64,000 bases of DNA, taken from assembly GCA_041905785.1 (NCBI GenBank), contig JAYRKJ010000011.1, positions 62,001-126,000 of the forward strand. Direction: 5' to 3'. The notes under the pieces are model-generated. The model saw nothing but the letters and a program-made list of their open reading frames with translations. It made no database searches and was not told the origin of the DNA. Positions within the stretch are counted from its first letter, which is position 1, and each line of letters begins with the position of its first letter. Shown here piece after piece: positions 43,724 to 52,085 of the stretch. Made by a program: the position numbers and the translations under genes. The DNA is from Roseateles_B sp041905785. GTDB lineage: Bacteria; Pseudomonadota; Gammaproteobacteria; Burkholderiales; Burkholderiaceae_C.

Positions 43724-44446
43724 ATGATCACCACCCCCTCCGGCCTGCAGTACGAAGACACCGTGGCCGGCGACGGCGCCGAGGCCAAGTCCGGCCATGA
43801 CGTGCGTGTGCACTACACCGGCTGGCTGTACCAGGACGGCGTCAAGGGCGCCAAGTTCGACTCCAGCAAGGACCGCGGCAAGCCTTTCGAGTTCGAACTG
43901 GACGGCGGCATGGTCATCAAGGGCTGGGACGAAGGCGTGCAGGGCATGAAGATCGGCGGCACCCGCGTGCTGGTGATCCCCCCGCAGCTGGGCTACGGCG
44001 CGCGCGGTGCCGGCGGCGTGATCCCGCCCAACGCCACGCTGATGTTCGAGGTGGAATTGCTGGGACTCTCCGGCGGAACGGAGCCGCTGGAGCTGAACCT
44101 GCAGACCACGGCCAGCGGGCTGCAGTTTGAGGACCTCGTCGTCGGCGAAGGCACGGAGGCCGTCTCGGGCAAGCGCGTCACCGTGCACTACACCGGCTGG
44201 CTGTTCAAGAACGGCCAGCGCGGCAAGAAGTTCGACTCCAGCCAGGACCGCAACGATCCCTTCAAGTTCCACCTGGATGCCGGCCAGGTCATCAAGGGCT
44301 GGGACGAAGGTGTGCAGGGCATGAAGGTAGGCGGCAAGCGCATGCTGGTGATCCCGTCTGAGCTGGGCTATGGCGCCTATGGTGCCGGCGGTGTGATCCC
44401 GCCCAACGCCACCCTGCTGTTCGAGGTGGAGCTGCTGGCCGTCTGA
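43724..44446 (+). CDS. Tandem FKBP-type peptidyl-prolyl isomerase
   Basis: This 240-residue protein contains two complete FKBP domains, residues about 1-115 and 123-240. Each has VHYTGWL, KFDSS, VIKGWDEGVQGMKxGG and GYGAxGAGGVIPPNATL, and the two are very alike, which indicates a recent internal duplication. There is no signal peptide, so it is a cytoplasmic foldase. Most bacterial proteins of this small type have one domain. A GAGG site lies 12 bases before the ATG. Confidence 0.94.
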   Translation: MITTPSGLQYEDTVAGDGAEAKSGHDVRVHYTGWLYQDGVKGAKFDSSKDRGKPFEFELDGGMVIKGWDEGVQGMKIGGTRVLVIPPQLGYGARGAGGVIPPNATLMFEVELLGLSGGTEPLELNLQTTASGLQFEDLVVGEGTEAVSGKRVTVHYTGWLFKNGQRGKKFDSSQDRNDPFKFHLDAGQVIKGWDEGVQGMKVGGKRMLVIPSELGYGAYGAGGVIPPNATLLFEVELLAV

Positions 44447-44492
44447 GTCCGCTGCCGGGTCGAGCTGCGCGCGGCTGCGGCGGCCCGGTTGG

Positions 44493-45566
44493 CTATCCTG
44501 CGCCCGCCTGCCGCGGGCGCAGCCGTTTCAGGACCGGGCGCAGCGCGGCCTTGATCCAGCGGGCGCCGAAATGCCGCAGCGCCGGGGCCCAGGCCGCTGG
44601 GCGACGCAGGTCGAAGCCGACCAGGCCGACGAACATCCGGCACTCGTCCACCCAGTCCCGCTTGTACGGTTCCGAGCCGTTGAGGTAGTCGATCAGCCGC
44701 ACCTCGCCGCTGTCCAGCGCCGCGCGGAACAGCGCAGCCGACAGCACGGTGCCCACGCCCAGCTGCGCCGCCGACTCGCGGTACGCCAGCTTGTAGATGC
44801 TGGCCACGCCCTCATGCACCCACCACAGCTGAGCAGCCTGGGCCACGTCATGCAGACGCAGCACGCCAAGCCGCAGCCGCCCGTCTGCAGCCAGCAGCCG
44901 CACCAGCTCGCGGATGAACTCAGGACTCGCTTCCGCCTGCTTCCAGCTGTCTTGGTAGACCGATTCGAAGTCCTGCAGCGCCCGCTCCAGTGCGGGGCCG
45001 GACTCCCTGACGATCTCGATGTGAAGCCCATGCTCGGCCTCCAGGCGCTTGCGCGCACGGCGCTCGGTGTTGCGCAGCCTGGAACCGCGCGTCGCCCAGT
45101 ACGTCTCGAAGCGCAGACCTTCGCAGCGCAGAACCCAGTTCTCGAAACAGTGGTAGAGGTCGGTGCAGTAGCCTGCCGTGCGCAGGCCATCGTGCAGCAG
45201 CTGCAGTTCCTCACTGCCCGCCTGCATGGGCTGAAGGCTCAGCACCGCCCCCTGGGGATGGGACCGCAGCTGCCGTCCCAGCGAGGCAGCGGCGAGCGAG
45301 GCCTCGGCCCCACGCAAGGGCGGCGGCCTCCCGCCCCTCCCGCCCGACATCGCGCCCAACAGCGGCCCGTAGCGCGGGCTGTAGCAATTGCTCAGCGCCG
45401 TCAGCCTCGCGCCGGCGGGCGGCACAGGCCGGTCATGCAGCCACAGCCAGAGGGACAGGTCTTGCCCCCCACCGGAAGATGCGCTCAGCAGCAAGGGCGT
45501 TCCGTCCCCCCCCAGACCGCGGGAGGCTATGAGGCGAAACCAGGGCGCTGTTTGGAACAAGGACAT
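44493..45566 (-). CDS. GNAT/FemAB-like acyltransferase (CelD/BcsL type)
   Basis: This protein of about 357 residues has the GNAT fold of CelD/BcsL-type enzymes. The central part (YWATRGSRLRNTERRARKRL) and the C-terminal SIYKLAYRESAAQLGVGTVL with VRLIDYLNGSEPYKRDW are characteristic. Such proteins transfer acyl or aminoacyl groups in cell-surface polysaccharide pathways. The N-terminal 100 residues are Gly/Pro/Arg-rich and poorly conserved. Starts at 45602 and 45566 are both possible; neither has a strong ribosome-binding site. It lies at the edge of the exopolysaccharide locus and converges with the FKBP gene. Confidence 0.72.
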   Translation of the reverse strand: MSLFQTAPWFRLIASRGLGGDGTPLLLSASSGGGQDLSLWLWLHDRPVPPAGARLTALSNCYSPRYGPLLGAMSGGRGGRPPPLRGAEASLAAASLGRQLRSHPQGAVLSLQPMQAGSEELQLLHDGLRTAGYCTDLYHCFENWVLRCEGLRFETYWATRGSRLRNTERRARKRLEAEHGLHIEIVRESGPALERALQDFESVYQDSWKQAEASPEFIRELVRLLAADGRLRLGVLRLHDVAQAAQLWWVHEGVASIYKLAYRESAAQLGVGTVLSAALFRAALDSGEVRLIDYLNGSEPYKRDWVDECRMFVGLVGFDLRRPAAWAPALRHFGARWIKAALRPVLKRLRPRQAGAG

Positions 45567-45634
45567 CAGAGAATCAGGGACTTGCCGGGGGCCTGGCCCC
45601 ATCGATTGCTTGCATCGCCATCATCACCCCGCTC

Positions 45635-46954
45635 ATGCTCATGAAAGCTCGACGACTGACCCTCATTGCCGCGGCGTTGTCGCTGCTGGCGCTCATGGTG
45701 CTGTTCAAGCTGATCTACGCCGACCTGGACCGTCTGGGCGGCACGCCCTGGACCTCCAAGCGCAGCAATGACTACGCCCGCTACCTGCTCAAGCGCCTGG
45801 AAGGCCACCCCAAGCTGGAGCTGGTCTTCCAGCCGGCGCTGCAGGGCTGGCAGTCCTGGCTGGAGCCTGAGGTCGACCTGCGCGAGCACCCGGACCATGG
45901 TCGCGGTGCGCGCGCCGAAAGCGCCCGCAGTGTACGGCAGCAGGCGCTGGCCGGCCACGCCAAGATCGATGAAGACCTGGGCCGCCGCATTCGCAGCGTC
46001 GACAACGCGGCCTCGCTGGAGTTGGCGCTGCAGGACGCCCGCGCGGGTGACGTGATCGAGCTGGCCGACGGCCGCTACCTGATCACGCGCTCGCTGTGGA
46101 CACGCAGCGCGGGCACGGCCGAGCAACCCATCACGCTGCGCGCGGCCCACCCCCGCGCCGCCGTGCTGGTGTCGGAGACGGCCACGCTGTTCGAGATCAC
46201 CGAACCCCACTGGCAGTTCGAGGACCTGGACATCGAAGGCCATTGCAAGCCGCCCGGCTGCGAGCACGCCCTGCACGTCACCGGCCGGGCCCACCACTTC
46301 CGCGCCGAGAACAACGTCATCAGCGATTTCGATTCCCACCTGAAGGTCAACGGCAGCAAGGGGCTCTTCCCGGACCACGGACGCCTGACGCACAACACCC
46401 TGCTCAACAAGGGCGATCGCCTCAGCGCACGGCCTGCCAACCCGGTGGACATCGTGGCGGCCAGCCACTGGATGGTGGACGAGAACATCGTGCGCCATTT
46501 CGTCCATCCGGACGACAAGTCCAGCAGCTACGGCATCTTCATGAAGGGTGCAGGCAGCGGCGGTCGCATCGAACGTAATCTGGTGATCTGCGCGGCCCAG
46601 GGCGTGTCCGCACGCGGCACCCGGCTGGGCATCTCCTTCGGCGGCGGCCTGACGGGCCCCAGCTACTGCCGCGACCAGCTGTGCCGCACCGAGCATGAGA
46701 ACGGGATCGCCCGCGCCAACATCGTGGCCAACTGCAACGACGCCGGCCTGGACATCAACCATTCGACCCGCATCACCCTCGAAGCCAATGTGTTGGTCAA
46801 CACCGCCGGCATCAATGTGCGCGGCATCAGCCCGGGCGCCCGCTTGGTCGGCAACCTCGGCGACGGCAGCGTGCGCACCTTCGCCAACAATGACGTCAGC
46901 AGCGACGGGCTGGGGCCCGCGCCGCTGGATCACCGGCTGCAGCTCAAGCCCTGA
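45635..46954 (+). CDS. Right-handed beta-helix polysaccharide-active protein
   Basis: This 439-residue protein has an N-terminal membrane/signal helix (LTLIAAALSLLALMVLFKLI) and a parallel beta-helix with pectate-lyase/chondroitinase-B-like repeats: GDVIELADGRYLITRSLWTR, ITEPHWQFEDLDIEG and HHFRAENNVISDFDSHLKVN. It is probably a lyase or epimerase acting on the exopolysaccharide, or a noncatalytic binder; the active site is not readable. It is the only plus-strand gene in the exopolysaccharide region, divergent from the acyltransferase by about 70 bases. The first ATG (45635) and the one two codons later (45641) are equivalent. Confidence 0.83.
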   Translation: MLMKARRLTLIAAALSLLALMVLFKLIYADLDRLGGTPWTSKRSNDYARYLLKRLEGHPKLELVFQPALQGWQSWLEPEVDLREHPDHGRGARAESARSVRQQALAGHAKIDEDLGRRIRSVDNAASLELALQDARAGDVIELADGRYLITRSLWTRSAGTAEQPITLRAAHPRAAVLVSETATLFEITEPHWQFEDLDIEGHCKPPGCEHALHVTGRAHHFRAENNVISDFDSHLKVNGSKGLFPDHGRLTHNTLLNKGDRLSARPANPVDIVAASHWMVDENIVRHFVHPDDKSSSYGIFMKGAGSGGRIERNLVICAAQGVSARGTRLGISFGGGLTGPSYCRDQLCRTEHENGIARANIVANCNDAGLDINHSTRITLEANVLVNTAGINVRGISPGARLVGNLGDGSVRTFANNDVSSDGLGPAPLDHRLQLKP

Positions 46955-47022
46955 GCCTGCCGGCTCGGCACGGGCCCCGACCCCACCCCCAGCACCGCAC
47001 AAACCCCGGCGCGGCCTCGCGC

Positions 47023-49260
47023 TCAGCCTCGCAGGGGCGCGTCGTTCGCGCGGGCGTCGATGGCAGTCATCAGCTGGGCCAGCTGCCACGCGCCGTGCTG
47101 GCGCGAGGTCGGTGCCACCTCCTCCACCGCCCGAACCGGCTGGCGGAAGGATGCCGGGTCCGCCATGAAGGCGTCGTAGGCCTGCAGCAAGGCGGCCTCT
47201 ATGGCCTGCTCATCCAGCACGTCGGCATTGCACACGCCCGTGAACTGCGCCAGGCGGCGGGCCGTGATGCCCTGACAGTCGACCAGCGCCAAGATGGGTC
47301 GCAGGGCGCGCAAATACTCGTAAATCTTGGCCGGGATCTGGTTGTTGAAGGCCGAGCCCTGGAACACCAGCAGCACGTCGGCCCCCATCATTTCCTGCAA
47401 GGCCTCGCGATAGGACACCGGGCCTGCCACATCGACCATGTCCACCACGTCGTACTTCTGGGCCAGTTCGCGGATGGCCTGGTCGGCCCCCGGGGCGCGA
47501 AAACGCACGCACAACCTCGATGCCTCGATGCGCCCCTCGTCGCGCAGCCGGGCCATCACGCTGAACAGCTTGCTTGGATCGCGCTCCTTGGGATAGATGG
47601 CGCCGCTGTGCAGCATCAGCAGGCGCTCCGCTGCCACCTCGATGCGCTGCGCCTGCGCGCCGGCGAAGGAACCCTCGTCGTAGCCGTTCTCGATCACGTG
47701 GACGCGCCCCCGGGCCTCCGGGTAGCGGCGCTCGAAGAGCTCGCGGGCGCCGTCGGTCGTCACCACGCAGCAGGTGGCGCGGCGCACGGCCCAGCCTTCC
47801 AGGCGCGGCAGCAGCCAGCGCTTGAGCCGGCTGGCGTCCCAGTCCTCGTGATAGACGGGGTCGCGGAACTCGGCGATCCAGGGCCGGCCGGTCCAGCGCG
47901 CGACCGTGCCGCCTATCAGGTGGGCTGACAGGATGGGATAGGTGCTCCAGACCAGCTGCGCCTGCCGGCTGCGCACGAGCCGGATGCCGCGCCGCACGCC
48001 GCCGAAGAACCAGCTGGACCAGCGGTCGGGCATGGCCAGCAGCTCGGGGTACTTGCCGCGGATGGAGAGATCCCGCCGCACATCCAGCGCCAGCGCACGG
48101 TCCAACCGAATGTCGGGCGGCACCTGGGCCATCAGGTCCACGCTGGTGCGTTCGTAGGCGCCGGCGCTGGCCGACAGCAGGCTCACGTCCCAGCCGGCCT
48201 CCGGCAGCACTTTGGCGAAATTGAGGCTGCGCAGCACGCCGCTGGACCCGGCCTGCGGCGGAAAGTGAAAGGCCACCATCAGCGCGGCATGCGGCCGTGC
48301 CGGCCGGGCCAGGTCGGGCTCCACGCGGCGCAACAGATTGCTCAGCAGCTGCACGGCCCGCGAGCGCGGCGTGGCGCCCCAGGGCGTGAAGCGGCGCAGC
48401 TGCAGGAAGCAGTTGTCCAGCGCGGCGTAGCCCTTTTGCGTGCTGACCCCGCAGGCATAGCCGGCACTGCGCACCATCTCCACGTGGCGGCTGGTGTAGT
48501 CCTTGCCCGGCTCGCCATTGGGGTAGGCAAAAGGCATGCGCAGCGGGCCCAGCACCGCCTCGATGTCGGCACGGCATTCGCGGATCTCGCGCTCCGCTTC
48601 ATCTTCGCTGCAGCAGGACAGGATGGGATGGTTGACCGAGTGGGCGCCGATCTCCATGCCCATGGCATGCAGGGCCTTCAGGTCTTCGGCATCGAAGCAG
48701 GCGGGCCCGGCATAAGCCGGCCCGCACAGGCGCTCCAGTTCGGCCATCGCGACATGGCGCTGGTCCTGCGCCTGGTACTTCAGCGCGGCCGTGACCAGCC
48801 GTACGGCATCGACGCGTCGTTCGACACTGCCAATGTCCAGGCCGGGCGTGGCGCCAGGCACGCCGGACAAGGTGCGCTGCTCGGCAGGCAGATGGTGGAT
48901 CGCATGCTCGATGCGCTCATTCCACAGCGGCTGACCGCGCAGCTGCGCCGTGGTGATGAAGAAGGTGCCGCGCAGGCCCTGAGCCTGCAGCCAGGGCGCC
49001 ACGTGCTCGATCCAGCTCTTGTAGCCGTCATCGAACGTCAGCACCACGGCCGGCTCCTTCAGCAGGCCGGCGCGCAGCAGGTCCACGGCCTCGGTCAGGC
49101 CGAGGATGCGGAAGGACGTCTGCAGCTCGGTCACGAGGGCCTTGAATCGCTCGAAGGAATACTCGTGCGGATCCAGGCGCTGCGACTCCAGCGGCAGTCG
49201 ATGGAAGGAAAGAATGGTCAGCTTGCCGCGACCCATCCTGCGAGCGAAAGAAAGCATCAT
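47023..49260 (-). CDS. Polysaccharide deacetylase-glycosyltransferase fusion
   Basis: One 745-residue protein joins two enzymes. Residues about 1-300 are a NodB-type deacetylase (VVLTFDDGYKSW with D77 and D78; IGAHSVNH with H207 and H211). Residues about 325-745 are a GT4-type transferase (MVAFHFPPQAGSSGVLRSLN, WIAEFRDPVYHEDWD, LLMLHSGAIYPKERDP). NodB-type enzymes remove N-acetyl groups from amino sugars. The join has no stop, and both halves are intact. The chosen ATG at 49260 (MMLSFARR) follows the end of the upstream gene by 19 bases; an open frame extends further but overlaps that gene. Confidence 0.87.
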   Translation of the reverse strand: MMLSFARRMGRGKLTILSFHRLPLESQRLDPHEYSFERFKALVTELQTSFRILGLTEAVDLLRAGLLKEPAVVLTFDDGYKSWIEHVAPWLQAQGLRGTFFITTAQLRGQPLWNERIEHAIHHLPAEQRTLSGVPGATPGLDIGSVERRVDAVRLVTAALKYQAQDQRHVAMAELERLCGPAYAGPACFDAEDLKALHAMGMEIGAHSVNHPILSCCSEDEAEREIRECRADIEAVLGPLRMPFAYPNGEPGKDYTSRHVEMVRSAGYACGVSTQKGYAALDNCFLQLRRFTPWGATPRSRAVQLLSNLLRRVEPDLARPARPHAALMVAFHFPPQAGSSGVLRSLNFAKVLPEAGWDVSLLSASAGAYERTSVDLMAQVPPDIRLDRALALDVRRDLSIRGKYPELLAMPDRWSSWFFGGVRRGIRLVRSRQAQLVWSTYPILSAHLIGGTVARWTGRPWIAEFRDPVYHEDWDASRLKRWLLPRLEGWAVRRATCCVVTTDGARELFERRYPEARGRVHVIENGYDEGSFAGAQAQRIEVAAERLLMLHSGAIYPKERDPSKLFSVMARLRDEGRIEASRLCVRFRAPGADQAIRELAQKYDVVDMVDVAGPVSYREALQEMMGADVLLVFQGSAFNNQIPAKIYEYLRALRPILALVDCQGITARRLAQFTGVCNADVLDEQAIEAALLQAYDAFMADPASFRQPVRAVEEVAPTSRQHGAWQLAQLMTAIDARANDAPLRG

Positions 49261-49279
49261 GACGTGGCTCGGGAGCTGC

Positions 49280-50593
49280 TCAAGGCCGCAGTCCCGCCGT
49301 GGATTTCCTGGGATTGACCTGCTGGCGCACATGGCGGCGTACACAGTCCGCCAGGGCCACCAGCATGTAGTGGAAGTCGTAGAAGGCGGCGCTCAGCGCG
49401 GCGCCGGTGATCAGGAAGATGAACATCGCGCCGGCCAGCGCATTGACCATGTCGACGGCCCAGGCCAGGTCGTCGCGCCCGGACTTCTTCACCAGCCGCT
49501 GCACTTCGCCGCGGGCCGTGAAGGCCGTCCACATCAGCGCCACGAAGATGATCAGGCCGACAAAGCCCATGTCGCCCAGCACCTCGAAATAGATGCTGTG
49601 CGCGGCGGCGGGGTAGTTGACGTTGGGGGTCTCGACAAAGCCCAGCAGCCCCGGCTTGTAGCGGAACTGCTCGAAGATCTTGGGCTCCTGCACCGCACGG
49701 AAACCGCCCCCGAACACGGGGTTCTCCAGCGCAATGGCGCTGGCCCGTTTCCAGGCCGTGACGCGGCCCATGAAGGACGCATCCTCATTGGCCGCCTGCA
49801 GGGTTTCCATGCGCTCGAACCAGCTCGCGGGCGCAGCCGCATAGATGGCCAGGCCAATGGCCAGGAAGATCAGCAGGCCCTTGAACTTCTGGCGCCCCAT
49901 CAGCACCATCCAGACCCCGAAGCAGACGAAACCGATCAGCCCGCCGCGCGACTTGGTGGCGATCACCGCCATGGCGACCAGGAACATGAAGCCCAGCAGG
50001 ATGTGGCGCCAGATCCGGGTCTTGCTGTACTGCCACAGGTAGAAGGCCAGCGGGACGGACAGCAGCACCGACTGCGCGAAGTGGTTGTTGTCGCCCAGCT
50101 TGGGATTGCCCAGCACGATGTGCGCCCCGCCCGAGGCCAGGAACTTCAGCCCCTCGACCACGCCGTGCCCCCCCAGGCCCAGGGCCATGATGATGAGCAT
50201 GGCCACCAGGCGCACGCGGTTGACGACCAGCAGCGGCATCAACAGGCACAGCAGAATGTTCTTCAGCAGATTGGTGCCGATCTCCCAGTTGCGCTCGATG
50301 CCGGGATAGGCCAGCGCCGCCACGAAGAGCGCATGGACCGAGAACATCAGGAAGAGGACCTGCGGCGCGCCAAGCTCCCAAGTGCCGACGACCTGCTTTC
50401 GCTGGGTCATCACGAGCACCAGGGTCGAGACGGCGAAGATCATCACGTAGGGCACGCCCGCCATGAAGCCGAACATGTAGAAGCCCAAGGCGGAGAGGTT
50501 CGCCCATGACCACATCAGCAAGGACGCAAAGGCGCTGCGCAGCACCAGCGGCGCCAGCCCCAGCATGAAGACGAGGGTGATGATGTCACGCAT
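49280..50593 (-). CDS. XrtA-associated O-antigen ligase-family protein
   Basis: This 437-residue protein has about ten to twelve membrane helices (SALGFYMFGFMAGVPYVMIF, IIMALGLGGHGVVEGLKFL) and the large periplasmic loop of Wzy/WaaL-like enzymes (about residues 270-350: MGRVTAWKRASAIALENPVF and NYPAAAHSIYFEVLGDMGFV). It matches the PEP-CTERM-locus O-ligase class (TIGR03097 type). It probably polymerises or ligates the exopolysaccharide, or glycosylates sorted proteins. Its start overlaps the end of the small upstream gene by 8 bases. Confidence 0.88.
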   Translation of the reverse strand: MRDIITLVFMLGLAPLVLRSAFASLLMWSWANLSALGFYMFGFMAGVPYVMIFAVSTLVLVMTQRKQVVGTWELGAPQVLFLMFSVHALFVAALAYPGIERNWEIGTNLLKNILLCLLMPLLVVNRVRLVAMLIIMALGLGGHGVVEGLKFLASGGAHIVLGNPKLGDNNHFAQSVLLSVPLAFYLWQYSKTRIWRHILLGFMFLVAMAVIATKSRGGLIGFVCFGVWMVLMGRQKFKGLLIFLAIGLAIYAAAPASWFERMETLQAANEDASFMGRVTAWKRASAIALENPVFGGGFRAVQEPKIFEQFRYKPGLLGFVETPNVNYPAAAHSIYFEVLGDMGFVGLIIFVALMWTAFTARGEVQRLVKKSGRDDLAWAVDMVNALAGAMFIFLITGAALSAAFYDFHYMLVALADCVRRHVRQQVNPRKSTAGLRP

Positions 50594-50837
50594 GGGGACC
50601 CTTGCCCTGCTGCGGTCGGCTTCCCGCCGATGCCGCGTCTGTCGCTGGCGGCGGTTTGGCCGATTTGGGCGGTTGAGGCGGCTTGGACGTCCTGGAGGCC
50701 TTGGGCGGCTTGCTGCCCTCGCGGATGTCGAACCAGCCCAGCTGCTCTTCGTTCAGCCTGCCCCGCGCCCTGGACAGGGTCCTCAAGAGCCAGCCCACGC
50801 AAAGCAGCTGGGCAAAGATGACCAGGTACTCCTTCAT
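50586..50837 (-). CDS. Small membrane protein with Pro/Lys-rich tail
   Basis: This 83-residue protein is not a family I can name. It has one N-terminal membrane helix (MKEYLVIFAQLLCVGWLLR), a short conserved-looking part (LNEEQLGWFDIREG) and a Pro/Lys/Ser/Ala-rich tail. It is squeezed between the glycosyltransferase (ATGA overlap) and the O-ligase (8-base overlap), so all three are translationally coupled. Its coupling is the main evidence that it is real. A linker or scaffold in the membrane synthesis complex is conceivable. Confidence 0.65.
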   Translation of the reverse strand: MKEYLVIFAQLLCVGWLLRTLSRARGRLNEEQLGWFDIREGSKPPKASRTSKPPQPPKSAKPPPATDAASAGSRPQQGKGPHA

Positions 50838-52024
50838 GGCATCACCCGCCCTTGCACGGCCCCTTCAGGCATGCGCCCCTGACCGGCGAACAAACGCTCG
50901 TAGCGGCCCAGCATGGTTTGCAGTGAATAGGCCTCCATGGCCCGGCCGCGCGCCATGTCCTGCTGGGCCAGGCGCGCCACGGCATCTTGCTGCTGCTGCA
51001 GGGCTTGGCGCAGGCCTTGCGCAAGCGCCTGCGTGTCTGACGGCGGCACCAGGTGGCCGGCGGCGCCCTGCCCCAGCACGGCGGCGTTGCCGCCCACGGT
51101 GGTGGCGACGATGCCCATGCCCGTGGCCAGCGCTTCCTGCAAGGCGCAGGACGTGCCCTCGCTCACCGAGTTCAGCACGAAGACGTTCAGCGCGCGCAGG
51201 ATGGCCGGCACGTCCTGCCGCTGGCCCGCGAAATGCACGCGGTCCTGCAGGCCCAGCTGCTGCACCCGCTCGCCCAGAGCCTGGCGCAGCGGCCCCTCGC
51301 CCACCAGCAGCAGACGCGCGCGGCGGCAGGCCTCATCGTCCATGGACTGCAGTTGGGCAAAGGCCTCGATCAGCCGTGCCTGGTCCTTGACCGGGTCCAA
51401 GCGGCCGACGGTGCCGATCAGCAGGTGCTCGCCGCGCTGGAAAGGCAGCCCCGGCGGCCAGGGATCGCCCGCCTGCGTGGGCCTGAAACGAACGGTGTCC
51501 ACGCCGTTGGTGATCAGCTGGATGCGCGACGCCGGGACGTGGATGGCATCGCGCAGGTAGTCATGCACCTGCTCGGACACGGCGACGAAATCCTGCACAA
51601 ACGGCGCCATCAGCCGGCGGTTGCGGCGGTTCCTGGGGTTACTGCCGCCCTGGTCGTTGACGTCCCAGCCATGTTCGGCATGGATGCGGCGCGGCACGCG
51701 GGCCAGCGCGGCCATGGGCATGAAATCCAAGGCCGCCAGATTGCAGCTGTGCAGCGCATCGGGAGCCAGCTCGCGGAACAGTCGCCAGGCGCGCGGCCAG
51801 TAGGGCAAGGGCCCGCCGGGCTGTTTGTCCAAGGCCAGGCACTGCACGTCCTCCACCTCGATGCGCGCCCGATAGGCCGGATCCACCTCGGTCAAGGCGA
51901 CGAGGGTGTGGCGAAAGCGATCCCGGGGCAGGCCATTGATCAGCTGGGTGACGACGTTCTCCAGCCCACCGCTGGAGAAACGGTAGACCAGGTGCATGAC
52001 ATGCAGTCGGGAGTCGGTCTTCAT
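50834..52024 (-). CDS. XrtA-locus GT4 sugar transferase (TIGR03088-like)
   Basis: This 396-residue GT-B enzyme starts MKTDSRLHVMHLVYRFSSGG and has the N-terminal GGLENVV motif and a C-terminal nucleotide domain (HLLIGTVGRLDPVKDQARLI, SVSEGTSCALQEALATGMGI). This matches the PEP-CTERM/EpsH1-associated sugar transferase group. It adds a sugar to the lipid-linked repeat unit; which one is not readable. The ATG at 52024 is chosen; the frame extends into ugd upstream. It overlaps the small membrane gene by four bases. Confidence 0.87.
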   Translation of the reverse strand: MKTDSRLHVMHLVYRFSSGGLENVVTQLINGLPRDRFRHTLVALTEVDPAYRARIEVEDVQCLALDKQPGGPLPYWPRAWRLFRELAPDALHSCNLAALDFMPMAALARVPRRIHAEHGWDVNDQGGSNPRNRRNRRLMAPFVQDFVAVSEQVHDYLRDAIHVPASRIQLITNGVDTVRFRPTQAGDPWPPGLPFQRGEHLLIGTVGRLDPVKDQARLIEAFAQLQSMDDEACRRARLLLVGEGPLRQALGERVQQLGLQDRVHFAGQRQDVPAILRALNVFVLNSVSEGTSCALQEALATGMGIVATTVGGNAAVLGQGAAGHLVPPSDTQALAQGLRQALQQQQDAVARLAQQDMARGRAMEAYSLQTMLGRYERLFAGQGRMPEGAVQGRVMP

Positions 52025-52085
52025 GGACACTGGGGGATGCAGCCGGAGGCCTTCGTCAGTCAGGGTCAGTCGGGGCAAGGGCCGC

